The notes under the pieces are model-generated. The model did no database searches and was not told where the DNA came from. It saw only the letters and a program-made list of their open reading frames with translations. This document shows, piece by piece, positions 25,680 to 35,274 of a stretch of DNA of 64,000 nucleotides (position 1 is the stretch's first letter; every line of letters begins with the position of its first letter). Made by a program: the position numbers and the translations under genes. This DNA is from Flavobacteriaceae bacterium (lineage in GTDB: Bacteria > Bacteroidota > Bacteroidia > Flavobacteriales > Flavobacteriaceae), in the NCBI GenBank assembly GCA_003443635.1, contig CP031964.1:2512321-2576320 (forward strand), in the 5' to 3' direction.

Positions 25680-27620
25680 TTATCCGTTTATTTGCCCTAA
25701 AAGTGTTGTTGCCATTTTTTTAAATCTCCAATTGTGATGAGTTGTAGCCTCTTTTAAATTTTCTACACACTCAAAACCACAATTTCTTATCAATTTTAAA
25801 TATCGAAATGCATTTTGCCTTATTTCAAAGGCATATTTTGGTGATGTATAATTAGTAAGTTCTATCATAAAATCTATTTTATGTTTTGGTTCATAATTCG
25901 GGGTTATAATCGCTAAAGCTAACCAAAGCGTTCTAATATTTTTATCACTAAATCCTTGAATTTCCTTAGTTTTATTTAAATATAATATTTGATCTTCTTT
26001 AAAATTATTCCATAAGTTAAATAATGCAGACTCTACAGTTTGATAGGATTCATCATTTAATAAAGTTTCGTAATTTGATTTAAACTTTAATGGAATTTTA
26101 ACCATATATGCTGCAATGGCTTGACGTACTTCTATACTATTTTTAAAAGTATTAGTCGTTATTCTGTCTGGACGCTGCGAAATAAGTTTTATTTTAGCCT
26201 TATCAGAAATTGGATATGTTAGATGTCTATCACATTTAGAATTCCATACTTCGCAATCTACCATTTCATATTCTGATAAAAAAGTTGCTTTCTGTTTTAT
26301 TTTTAGTATTGCTTCTTCAAGTGGAAACACATCATTAATTATCCATTTAGATACAAAATCACTTAAATCTTGCTCGCTTTCAATTTCAATTTCTGATATA
26401 AAATCATTTGTTTCTACATTTCCAAATTGATACTTTTGCAAATAGTTCTTAATTCCTGATTTAAAAGCTATATCACCTACTCTATCTCGTAATAAATGTA
26501 ACACCCAAGCTCCTTTTTGGTAAAAAGTTAAACTACTAGATTTTGGGTCTAACAAAGAAGTTCTTTGTTTCTCTATATCTTGTTGATGTAATTGTTGAGC
26601 ACTTTCGTATAATCTCCAATAGTAATAATCATCTCCAAAAATATTTTTTTCAGCTAATAATGCATAATAGGTAGCAAAACCTTCCTGAAGCCAATGATGA
26701 GTTCCCGAAACTTCAGTAACTAAGTTTCCAAACCATTGGTGTGCCAATTCGTGAGCATTTACATTAACATAATTTCTATCTATAAACCCTATGGAATCGG
26801 TTACAAAACTGTCTGAAAATATGGTAGTACTAGTGTTTTCCATACCAGCATATAAAAAATCTTTCACAGGAACTTGTTTATAGTTTTGCCAAGGATAAGA
26901 TATTCCTATTTCTTTTTCAAGAAAATCAAATATTTGTTTGCTATAGCGATATGTAGGTTCTATTTTAAGTGAATCTTTAGGGTAATAATACATCTCTAAA
27001 GGTATTCCTGTTTTAGAATATTCTACTTTCTTCTCATATTCACCAATAGCAAAAGCCACTAAATAACTTGACATTGCTTCTTGCATATCATAATGCCAAC
27101 TAATAGTAGTATCATTTTCAACTTTAGTTATCAGCTTTCCGTTGGAAATAACTTTATAATCCTTATCAAACGTAATGGTTAGATCAAATTCTACTTTTTC
27201 ATTCATATCATCAAAACTTGGCAGCCAATTACTAGTATATTTTCCTTGCCCTTGAGTCCAAATTTGTTTATCTACAAAGTATAATGCTTTTTTAGGAATT
27301 GATTCGTAATTAAATGATATTGAATATGTTCTCCCTTTTTTAAATGAATGTATTAGCCATAATTTTTTTTCATCATTTTTAAAATTTACTTTTTCATTAT
27401 TTAAAGCAACATTATAAAATTTTGTTTTAACTGCATCAATATAAATTGAGTCTATATTTTCGAGGATTTCAAAATCGTAAATCACTGTTCCTGTAATGCT
27501 TTTATTTTGAGCATTAGGAGTTACATGAACTTCTCCAATTTTAAAGTCCACATAATTAGTCTGTTGCGAAAACCCTAAAAAACCTATATAAAAGAAAAAA
27601 AGAAAAAGAATTTGTTTCAT
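25680..27620 (-). CDS. M1-family metallopeptidase, secreted
   Basis: 646 residues. Signal peptide (ILFLFFFYIGFLGFSQ), an N-terminal beta domain, the substrate-recognition motif GMEN (YAGMENTSTT) and the zinc motif HELAHQWFGNL with the third ligand Glu in EGFATYY, 18 residues on. These are the hallmarks of an active M1 aminopeptidase, probably periplasmic. The C-terminal 200 residues are helical. It is co-transcribed with the patatin gene downstream. Confidence 0.92.
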   Translation of the reverse strand: MKQILFLFFFYIGFLGFSQQTNYVDFKIGEVHVTPNAQNKSITGTVIYDFEILENIDSIYIDAVKTKFYNVALNNEKVNFKNDEKKLWLIHSFKKGRTYSISFNYESIPKKALYFVDKQIWTQGQGKYTSNWLPSFDDMNEKVEFDLTITFDKDYKVISNGKLITKVENDTTISWHYDMQEAMSSYLVAFAIGEYEKKVEYSKTGIPLEMYYYPKDSLKIEPTYRYSKQIFDFLEKEIGISYPWQNYKQVPVKDFLYAGMENTSTTIFSDSFVTDSIGFIDRNYVNVNAHELAHQWFGNLVTEVSGTHHWLQEGFATYYALLAEKNIFGDDYYYWRLYESAQQLHQQDIEKQRTSLLDPKSSSLTFYQKGAWVLHLLRDRVGDIAFKSGIKNYLQKYQFGNVETNDFISEIEIESEQDLSDFVSKWIINDVFPLEEAILKIKQKATFLSEYEMVDCEVWNSKCDRHLTYPISDKAKIKLISQRPDRITTNTFKNSIEVRQAIAAYMVKIPLKFKSNYETLLNDESYQTVESALFNLWNNFKEDQILYLNKTKEIQGFSDKNIRTLWLALAIITPNYEPKHKIDFMIELTNYTSPKYAFEIRQNAFRYLKLIRNCGFECVENLKEATTHHNWRFKKMATTLLGQING

Positions 27621-27792
27621 ACCTCAATTATAACAACGATTAAGCCAAAATAGTGTTTTTATCTTTTCATTTGTTTAAGTTTTATCTTTTATATCTATCA
27701 GATGTAATTCACTATTAAAAAATTTCTATTGCTATAAATTTAATCGTGATGCTCATTTCACACTTTATAAGAAATGGTTATTTTAGTAGGCT

Positions 27793-29895
27793 ATGAGTAT
27801 AAATCTTCAAACTCCTATTGATTATCTTAAAGGTGTAGGGCCAAATCGTGCAGATTTGCTTCGAAAAGAGTTAGGTATTCATACATATCAAGATTTGATT
27901 AACTTATTTCCAAATCGTTATATAGATCGCACACAATATTATAAAATCAATCAATTACAGCGTAATAATGCCGATGTACAAATTATTGGAGAAATTACTG
28001 GTTTGAAAGAGATTAGTCAGCAACGTGGAAAGCGTTTAGTAGCTACTTTTAGGGATAACACAGGAACAATGGAGTTGGTATGGTTTAGAGGCCATAAATG
28101 GATTAGAGAGAGCATAAAATTAAATACACCCTATGTGATTTTTGGAAAATGCAATTGGTATTCTGGAAAATTTAATATGCCTCATCCAGATATGGAACTT
28201 CAAAATGAGCATGAGAGAAATTTACGTTCTGCAATGCAGCCTATTTATCCATCTACCGAAAAATTATCTAACAAAGGAATTTCTAATCGCGTTATTGGAA
28301 AAATAATGCAACAATTATTTTTAGAAACCAAAGGAAGGTTTATTGAAACGCTTTCTGAAAATTTAATTTCTGAATTAAAATTAGTATCAAAAAGTGAAGC
28401 GCTTTTTAATGTTCATTTTCCAAAAAATCAAGATCTATTATCACGTTCACAATATCGATTAAAATTTGAAGAATTATTTTATATTCAATTACAATTAATT
28501 TTAAAAAATTTAATTCACAAATCAAAAATAAAAGGGTTTTCGTTTACAACTGTTGGAACTTATTTTAATGTATTTTTTTCAGAGCATTTACCTTTCGAAT
28601 TAACTAATGCTCAAAAACGAGTACTGAAAGAAATTCGTCACGATTTAGGAAGTAATGCGCAAATGAACAGGCTTTTACAAGGAGATGTAGGCTCTGGAAA
28701 AACTATAGTTGCTCTAATGTCAATGTTAATAGCACTTGACAACGATTTTCAAGCTTGTTTAATGGCTCCGACTGAAATTTTGTCAGTCCAACACTATAAT
28801 GGATTACAAATGCATTGTAAAAAACTGAATATCAGTATAAAAATATTAACAGGTTCAACTAAAACTTCAGAAAGACGGAAAATTCATGAATCTTTAGAAA
28901 ATGGCGAATTACAACTCTTAATTGGAACGCATGCATTGCTTGAAGATAAGGTGAAATTTAAAAATTTAGGGCTTGCTATTATTGATGAACAGCATCGATT
29001 TGGTGTTGCGCAACGGAGCAAGTTATGGAAAAAAAATGATATCCCTCCACATATTTTAGTAATGACCGCTACCCCTATTCCGAGGACTTTAGCAATGTCT
29101 GTTTATGGTGATTTGGATATCTCTATTATTGATGAATTACCTCCAGGGAGAAAGTCGATAAAAACGGTACATCGATATGATAATAATCGCCTCAATGTAT
29201 TTAAATTTATTCGTGATGAAATTAAAAAAGGTCGTCAAATTTATATTGTATATCCGTTAATTCAAGAAAGTGAAAAATTAGATTACAAAGATTTAATGGA
29301 TGGTTACGAAAGTATCGTTAGAGATTTTCCGATGCCTGAATATCAGATCTCAATTGTTCATGGAAAAATGAAACCTGCCGATAAAGAATTTGAAATGCAA
29401 CGTTTTATTAAAGGAGAAACACAAATTATGGTTGCAACTACAGTTATTGAAGTTGGTGTAAATGTACCCAATGCTTCTGTAATGATTATTGAGAGTGCAG
29501 AACGTTTTGGATTATCACAATTACATCAACTTAGAGGACGAGTAGGCCGTGGCGCAGAACAAAGTTATTGTATTTTAATGACTAGTCATAAATTGAGTAA
29601 CGATAGTAAAACACGTTTGGAAACAATGGTTAAAACTAATGATGGTTTTGAAATTGCAGAAGTAGATTTACGTTTGCGAGGCCCCGGAGATATAATGGGG
29701 ACACAACAAAGTGGTGTTTTAAACCTTAAAATAGCAGACATAGTAAAAGATAACGATATTTTACAGCACGCTCGTTACTATGCAAAACAAATTTTAAAAC
29801 AGGACCCTTCTCTTAAAAAATTAGAAAACAGCAATATTCTTAATACCTATAAAGCAATGAGTAAATACAAAAACATTTGGAATTACATTAGTTAA
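27793..29895 (+). CDS. recG: ATP-dependent DNA helicase RecG
   Basis: 700-residue branch-migration helicase that remodels stalled forks and Holliday junctions. Wedge/OB domain at about 50-190 (ADVQIIGEITGLKEI), Walker A GDVGSGKTIVALM, motif II DEQHRFGVAQRS, motif III MTATPIPRT and the C-terminal motifs VATTVIEVGVNVPNA and QLRGRVGRG, which identify RecG and set it apart from Mfd and PriA. Length is normal. It is transcribed alone, with no clear terminator in the 146 bases downstream. Confidence 0.96.
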   Translation: MSINLQTPIDYLKGVGPNRADLLRKELGIHTYQDLINLFPNRYIDRTQYYKINQLQRNNADVQIIGEITGLKEISQQRGKRLVATFRDNTGTMELVWFRGHKWIRESIKLNTPYVIFGKCNWYSGKFNMPHPDMELQNEHERNLRSAMQPIYPSTEKLSNKGISNRVIGKIMQQLFLETKGRFIETLSENLISELKLVSKSEALFNVHFPKNQDLLSRSQYRLKFEELFYIQLQLILKNLIHKSKIKGFSFTTVGTYFNVFFSEHLPFELTNAQKRVLKEIRHDLGSNAQMNRLLQGDVGSGKTIVALMSMLIALDNDFQACLMAPTEILSVQHYNGLQMHCKKLNISIKILTGSTKTSERRKIHESLENGELQLLIGTHALLEDKVKFKNLGLAIIDEQHRFGVAQRSKLWKKNDIPPHILVMTATPIPRTLAMSVYGDLDISIIDELPPGRKSIKTVHRYDNNRLNVFKFIRDEIKKGRQIYIVYPLIQESEKLDYKDLMDGYESIVRDFPMPEYQISIVHGKMKPADKEFEMQRFIKGETQIMVATTVIEVGVNVPNASVMIIESAERFGLSQLHQLRGRVGRGAEQSYCILMTSHKLSNDSKTRLETMVKTNDGFEIAEVDLRLRGPGDIMGTQQSGVLNLKIADIVKDNDILQHARYYAKQILKQDPSLKKLENSNILNTYKAMSKYKNIWNYIS

Positions 29896-30041
29896 ACTGT
29901 ACACTTTAATTTAGTAAAAATTTCAAGTAACTGCTTTCATATAAAGAATTATAAACTCGATTAAATTATATTATCTAAAAAAGATAGCAAGCCATCTAAA
30001 AAAATAAATTAAGCCTATAAAATTCATTATTTTGCTTCTAA

Positions 30042-31079
30042 ATGAAGAATCAAAATAAATTAGCTTTCTTAAAAAAAAATAAAGTTCATATATATATTTG
30101 GCTTACGGTTAGCTTATTTTCAAATATTAGACTTTATGAAACTTTTGGAGCTAAAGAAATATTGTTTGGATTTGTAGTTGATTCTATCTTTTTATTTTGG
30201 ATTGTTTTTTCTCATTTAAAATGGGGATTACCATATTTGGTGTTAAAATCTAAAAAATATTTACGATATTTTTTATCATTAGTATTAATTGTCTTTGTTA
30301 GTTACATTATCAATCATACACAAAGATTAATCACCATTGAATTCTTTCCAATTATGGGAAAGAATTTAGATTTAGATTTTTTACTGGTATTAGGTGATAC
30401 ATTTTTTGATATGCTTCCAGTTGTAATTGTAAGCTCTTTAATCAAGCTTTCTTTTGACTTCTTTAAATTACAAGCAAAACAAAAAGAGATTGAAAATCAA
30501 AGGTTAGAAACTGAGTTAAAATATTTGAAACTACAGATTAGTCCTCATTTTTTATTTAATACTTTAAACAATCTTTTATTTCTCACTAACACAAAGTCTG
30601 ATCAAGCCTCTAAAGTAGTTGAAAAGCTTGCCTATCTGATGCGATATTTGTTAGAAAAGGATCGTAGAGAAAAAACACCTCTAATGAAAGAAGTTGAATT
30701 TGTTAAAGCATACATAGAATTAGAACAGATTCGTATAAAAAATATAGATGTAAGTTTTGATATAGATGGAAATATCGATAAACATCAAATTGCACCTGCG
30801 CTATTAATCACATTAGTAGAAAATGCATTTAAACACGGAGTTAAAAAAGCAGATAAACATAATTATGTTTATCTTGAATTAATTGCTTTTGAAAATAAAG
30901 TTCATTTTAAAGTGACAAATCCTCTAAGAAATAGAATAAAGAATAATGATTCACACTCTATTGGATTACGAAATTTAAGAAAGAGATTAGATCTAATTTA
31001 CCCAAATAAACATACATTAATAACAGAAATTAATGAAGGTAATACTTTTACATCAAGTTTAGAATATCTATCAAATTAA
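30042..31079 (+). CDS. LytS/YpdA-family sensor histidine kinase (second copy)
   Basis: 345 residues, same architecture as the kinase at 11.6 kb: about four N-terminal transmembrane segments (residues 10-145), a linker coiled coil (LQAKQKEIENQRLETELKYL), the His_kinase motif ISPHFLFNTLNNLLFL (about residue 168), and an ATP-binding part with LVENAFKHGVKK and SIGLRNLRKRLDLIYP. It is followed four bases later by its LytTR regulator. There is no lipoprotein gene upstream, unlike the first copy. Confidence 0.92.
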   Translation: MKNQNKLAFLKKNKVHIYIWLTVSLFSNIRLYETFGAKEILFGFVVDSIFLFWIVFSHLKWGLPYLVLKSKKYLRYFLSLVLIVFVSYIINHTQRLITIEFFPIMGKNLDLDFLLVLGDTFFDMLPVVIVSSLIKLSFDFFKLQAKQKEIENQRLETELKYLKLQISPHFLFNTLNNLLFLTNTKSDQASKVVEKLAYLMRYLLEKDRREKTPLMKEVEFVKAYIELEQIRIKNIDVSFDIDGNIDKHQIAPALLITLVENAFKHGVKKADKHNYVYLELIAFENKVHFKVTNPLRNRIKNNDSHSIGLRNLRKRLDLIYPNKHTLITEINEGNTFTSSLEYLSN

Positions 31080-31083
31080 AGAG

Positions 31084-31776
31084 ATGAAAAAAATAGATTG
31101 CATTATTGTAGATGACGAACCTATGGCTATTAGTCTTCTGGAAGATTACATGAACAAGGTTGAATATATTAATCTTATTGGAAAATTTAATAACCCCATA
31201 GAAGCCATCACCTTTATTAATAAAAATAGTGTAGATCTTATATTTTTAGATATTGAAATGCCAGACATAAATGGGTTTAAGCTTGCAGAAATGATATCTC
31301 AAAATTCTGCTATCATTTTTACAACAGCGTATTCAAATTATGGAGCAGGAAGTTATGATTACAATGCTTTAGATTATTTGTTAAAACCTATAAGTTTTGA
31401 ACGCTTTCTAATTTCTGTAAACAAGTTTGATTCAAGTTCTAATAATCAAATTAAATTGGAAGATGACACTATTTTCATAAAAAGTAACAAGGCTTATATA
31501 AGGTTAAAATACGAAGATATTGGGCATATTGAATCGTTAAAAGATTATGTAATATTTCATACAGAAAACGAACGCTTTATAGTATATCATAGCCTAAAAA
31601 AACTAGAAAATATTCTTCCTACTAATTTTAAAAGAGTTCATTATTCCTATATGGTGAATTTGGAAAATGTTCATAAATTAAAAGACAACCACCTATATAT
31701 TTTTGATAAAAAAGTTTCTATTAGCAAAAAGCACAGACATAGTGTTTATGAGTTGATTGAGAAAAAGAAAATATAA
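31084..31776 (+). CDS. LytTR-family response regulator (second copy)
   Basis: 230 residues. Receiver domain with IIVDDEPMAISLLEDYM, phospho-acceptor in LIFLDIEMPDINGF (about residue 56) and switch Lys in YLLKPISFERF, then a LytTR DNA-binding domain with YEDIGHIESLKDYVIFH and FKRVHYSYMVNL. Partner of the upstream kinase. The serine hydrolase and SRPBCC genes that follow on the same strand are possible targets or operon members, separated by about 140 bases. Confidence 0.92.
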   Translation: MKKIDCIIVDDEPMAISLLEDYMNKVEYINLIGKFNNPIEAITFINKNSVDLIFLDIEMPDINGFKLAEMISQNSAIIFTTAYSNYGAGSYDYNALDYLLKPISFERFLISVNKFDSSSNNQIKLEDDTIFIKSNKAYIRLKYEDIGHIESLKDYVIFHTENERFIVYHSLKKLENILPTNFKRVHYSYMVNLENVHKLKDNHLYIFDKKVSISKKHRHSVYELIEKKKI

Positions 31777-31916
31777 CCCTCTTTACTATTCACTGTTCTT
31801 ATTATAAACTTTTTTATTCAATTTTCCCAACTGTCGAATAAATAACAACAAGCATCTTTATTTTTTTAAAAAACATCTCTTAACACATAGATTTAAGTTA
31901 TTAAATTTCAAAACTT

Positions 31917-33398
31917 ATGTATTTTAAAAAGAATATTTTAATAGTTATAATCTTAATAATTCTTCAGTGTACAAATGCTCAATCACAGAAAAATGATAGT
32001 GAATTTACAACTAAGCTCTCAAAAGTTAATGAAAAAACAAAAAGCATTTACAAAGAGTATAAAATGTATGGGGATTTTATTATTGGGGTAATTAATGAAC
32101 AAGGTTTAATACATTCCTATTTATTAAATAAAGAAGCTATAGAGGGCAAAAAAACCTCTTTAACTAAAGATTCTCCTTTTTATATAGCGTCACATACAAA
32201 AGCTTTTACGGGGACACTTTTAAAAATAATGGAAGATCAAAATCAAATTGACCTCAACAAAACAATTGCTGATTATTATCCTGAATTAATACAAGACGAG
32301 AGAATTGATAATAAATCTATATCTATAAAAAAATTACTCACTCATACTTCAGGCTTTGTCTCAGCAATGTTTCAATTAAAAACAAGTTTTCTAGGGTATC
32401 AAGACCAAGGAGATCTTTTGGCCTCAGCTAGTAACAAAATAATGATAGATCCATCAGGTCGATTTAGGTATTCTAATACAGGTCCGATACTAACCTCTAT
32501 GATTGTTGAAAAGAAATTTGGCACATCCTGGAAAAATATTATGAAAGCTGTTGTTTTTAAGCGTTTGGGTATGACAAATACAAGTGCTAACGTAAGTGAT
32601 TTTAACAATAACAAAATTCGTCCAGCTGTACATAAAAATGAAAATAATGGCATTCTTAAAACAGGTCTGTACAAAACTGATCAAACGATGACAGCAGCTG
32701 GCGGAGTTATATCTACATTAAATGATCTTTCTAAGTGGTTGAAGGTAAATATTAATCAAGACAATGTTCTTTTATCTAAAGGAGCCTGGAAAGATCTTCA
32801 CGAACCACTAGTTAAACAAAATAGAAATTATTTTACTTACCAAAGGCACGGATATAGTTTGGGTTGGGATATTGCTACCTATATGAAAGATACCATTCTA
32901 ACTCGATTCGGTGGCTGGGGAGAGATTAGTTTTCATGCGTCATTTATCCCATCCAAAAAATTAGGAATCATTGCTTATAGCAATGACGATAGAGCCGCAG
33001 GACTCCCCCATTTAATTGCAAATTATGCATACAACTTAATGAATGATAATGTAGATGCTGAGAAGGTTTTTTCTGAAGAGAAACTAATTTTTGATAAAGC
33101 GTTTAAAAAAACAATAGAAGACTTAAAGCGAATACCTAATAATTATTTATCTGCTTCAGGATTTAACGATGAAATTATAGGAAAATATAAAAATGATGAA
33201 GGCTGGCCAGAAATTATAATTAAAAAAGAGGCAGATTATTATATCATTAATTGGGGGGTTTTACCAGGTGTAATTTATCCTTTAAATGAAGCTCAAAGAG
33301 ATTATGTATCACCATTTTCTGGGTTTATGGGTAGAAGGTTTCAAATAAAAGAAAATATATTGAAAACAGGATCTATAATTTATAAAAAACAGAACTAG
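31917..33398 (+). CDS. Serine hydrolase, class C beta-lactamase-related
   Basis: 493 residues with a signal peptide (IVIILIILQCTNAQSQ; the Cys there is not in a convincing lipobox). The catalytic SxxK motif is ASHTKAFTG (about residue 91), the second motif YSN is in FRYSNTGPIL, and a C-terminal HxG-like GGWGE region follows. This family includes D-aminopeptidases, esterases and penicillin-binding homologues; true beta-lactamase activity should not be assumed. The last 100 residues form an extra C-terminal domain. Its position after a LytS/LytTR pair suggests envelope-related regulation. Confidence 0.88.
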   Translation: MYFKKNILIVIILIILQCTNAQSQKNDSEFTTKLSKVNEKTKSIYKEYKMYGDFIIGVINEQGLIHSYLLNKEAIEGKKTSLTKDSPFYIASHTKAFTGTLLKIMEDQNQIDLNKTIADYYPELIQDERIDNKSISIKKLLTHTSGFVSAMFQLKTSFLGYQDQGDLLASASNKIMIDPSGRFRYSNTGPILTSMIVEKKFGTSWKNIMKAVVFKRLGMTNTSANVSDFNNNKIRPAVHKNENNGILKTGLYKTDQTMTAAGGVISTLNDLSKWLKVNINQDNVLLSKGAWKDLHEPLVKQNRNYFTYQRHGYSLGWDIATYMKDTILTRFGGWGEISFHASFIPSKKLGIIAYSNDDRAAGLPHLIANYAYNLMNDNVDAEKVFSEEKLIFDKAFKKTIEDLKRIPNNYLSASGFNDEIIGKYKNDEGWPEIIIKKEADYYIINWGVLPGVIYPLNEAQRDYVSPFSGFMGRRFQIKENILKTGSIIYKKQN

Positions 33399-33426
33399 TT
33401 TTATCTAAAAAATAAGATGAATAAAA

Positions 33427-33873
33427 ATGCTAACTCTAATAGACAAAAATTTGAAAGTATCCAAAAGCATAGAGATTAATGCTAAAACTAAAGAAGTTTG
33501 GGATGCTTTAATAAATCCAGAGAAAATAAAATTATATTTATTCGAGACAGAAGTAGTAACGGATTGGAAGATAGGAAACTCGATAGTCTTTAAAGGAAAA
33601 GATAATGATGAAAAATATATAGACAAAGGAACTATTATAGAAAATAAGAAAGAAGAGCTTTTAAAATACAGCTATTGGAGTGAGTTTTATAAGCTTGAAG
33701 ATACAGCCAAAAATTATGCATTAGTAACATATAAAATTCAAAAATTAACACATAATAAGGTTTTATTAAAATGGGAACACGAAGGGTTTGTAAATGAAAT
33801 AAATCAGAAACATTCTGAAGGTCTAATACAAGAAATACTTGAACAGGTTAAGAAAATAACCGAAGGTCAATAA
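33427..33873 (+). CDS. SRPBCC-fold protein (AHSA1-like)
   Basis: 148-residue START/AHSA1-type ligand-binding protein. It opens with VSKSIEINAKTKEVWDALINPEKIKLYLF, has the DWKIGNSIVFKG hairpin, and closes with the long C-terminal helix typical of the fold. Such proteins bind small hydrophobic ligands or act as co-chaperone-like factors; the ligand is unknown. It starts 28 bases after the serine hydrolase stop and so probably shares its transcript. Confidence 0.85.
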   Translation: MLTLIDKNLKVSKSIEINAKTKEVWDALINPEKIKLYLFETEVVTDWKIGNSIVFKGKDNDEKYIDKGTIIENKKEELLKYSYWSEFYKLEDTAKNYALVTYKIQKLTHNKVLLKWEHEGFVNEINQKHSEGLIQEILEQVKKITEGQ

Positions 33874-34002
33874 ACGTAAAACCTATTAAGAAGAAAGCAT
33901 ATTTATTAGCAAAACAATAAAAAGTGATGAAAATACTAAAAACTAGTAACCTTACTTACTTTGCAGAACAAATCATGAAAGGTTATGGTTTAATATTTAA
34001 TC

Positions 34003-35157
34003 TTATAGATATCCTGCTATAAAAAATCCAATATAGGTGCCTAATGCATTTCCTATAGATCCAATAATTATTGCTGGTAATATGAGTTCATTTCTCTTAA
34101 AATTCTTGGCTAAAGCAAGGGCAGAAGTACTCCCCCCTACATTTGCTTGAGAAGCTATAGAAATTATTTGCCAATCAATTTTTGTAAAAGCACCAGCAGT
34201 ATATATAAAGATACCATGTACAAATACAATAATTGTAACAAAAATAAGCAATGCGATGGATAAACTTCCTGATTGACCTAAAGCAGCAAAATCACAATAA
34301 GCTCCTACCACAGCTAGAAAAATATAAACCGCCCAACTTCCTAATAACATATTTCCTTTTAATTTAGAAATTGCTGGTATTTGTGCCATCAATAAAGCTA
34401 ATGATGTTAAAATCAATATTGATGGAATAATTATACCTTCATTTGCAAAAGCTTTTGCAATAGTATCGGAAACAAAAAGCACCATACAAGTCATGGCTAT
34501 TAATAAGGTTAGTGATTTTAATGTAATAGTTTCAGATTCGTCATTTGACAACTCTCCTTCTGTGTTATCATTCTCTTTATTTATAGCCTGTTTTCGAGGA
34601 AAAAATCGTTGTAAGATTACAGGAACAGCAATCGTAAAGAAAAACCAAACTGTTGTGAGCACATTATCAACTGCTACAGCATTGGTATAAATCACTCCTT
34701 TATCTACCACTTTATAATGTAAAGCCACAGCATTAAAATTAATACTCCCACCAGTGTAAGTTCCCGCAAACATTCCTGCTAGAGCATTATAAACTCCATC
34801 AAAATGCGCACTATCTTTTATAATTAAGCTTGCTACCAAAACACCCAATACCGTACCTGCACTACCTAAAATAAATGCAAATATTATAGGGAAACCTATT
34901 TTTTTAAGTTGACTAAGATTAACATCCAAAAGCAGCAAAAATAAAGCTGCTGGCGCTACGTAGTCAAAAATACCATCATATACAGGGTTTGCACTTTTAG
35001 GCACTAAATTAATATTAGCAATAATTGCCGTAAGGATAATAACTGTTAAAGCAATTCCGAATTTATTAAAGAACGGTTTTTTAACCAACCAATCGGATAT
35101 AAAAAGAATAAAAGCGAGCATTGCGATAATATACATCGCATTCGTGGTAAACTCCAT
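34003..35157 (-). CDS. DUF819 family integral membrane protein
   Basis: 384 residues with about ten or eleven hydrophobic helices. Two similar halves are separated by a charged cytoplasmic loop (about residues 190-212, rich in Glu/Asp/Asn). The conserved segments AGMFAGTYTGGSINFNAVALHY and SQANVGGSTSALALAKNF match the family (YjcL-like). The Gly/Ser/Thr-rich half-helices suggest a secondary transporter, but no substrate is known. No co-transcribed neighbour is obvious. Confidence 0.85.
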   Translation of the reverse strand: MEFTTNAMYIIAMLAFILFISDWLVKKPFFNKFGIALTVIILTAIIANINLVPKSANPVYDGIFDYVAPAALFLLLLDVNLSQLKKIGFPIIFAFILGSAGTVLGVLVASLIIKDSAHFDGVYNALAGMFAGTYTGGSINFNAVALHYKVVDKGVIYTNAVAVDNVLTTVWFFFTIAVPVILQRFFPRKQAINKENDNTEGELSNDESETITLKSLTLLIAMTCMVLFVSDTIAKAFANEGIIIPSILILTSLALLMAQIPAISKLKGNMLLGSWAVYIFLAVVGAYCDFAALGQSGSLSIALLIFVTIIVFVHGIFIYTAGAFTKIDWQIISIASQANVGGSTSALALAKNFKRNELILPAIIIGSIGNALGTYIGFFIAGYL

Positions 35158-35213
35158 AAGTTGATCTTAAATTAAAAAAGCTTCAATTTAAACAAAATAA
35201 ATGAACCACTTAT

Positions 35214-35249
35214 AAAACAAAAACAGGCAAGAGCATATCTTGACTGTTT
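35214..35249 (-). terminator. Terminator of the ABC transporter operon
   Basis: AAACAG and CAAGA pair with TCTTG and CTGTTT across one mismatch. On the minus strand the stem is followed by a T-rich tail. It lies 26 bases beyond the stop of the fused permease gene. Confidence 0.6.
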
Positions 35250-35274
35250 CCATATAATTTTAATGAGTTATTTT

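Noticed and set aside
31917..33398. Antibiotic-resistance beta-lactamase call for the serine hydrolase.
   Set aside because: The SxxK and YSN motifs are shared by esterases and D-peptidases, and the protein has a large extra C-terminal domain, so resistance should not be assumed.
33927..34022. A 31-codon frame (starting MKILKTSNLTYFAEQ) between the SRPBCC and DUF819 genes.
   Set aside because: It is short, overlaps the end of the DUF819 gene, and has no recognisable product or terminator of its own.
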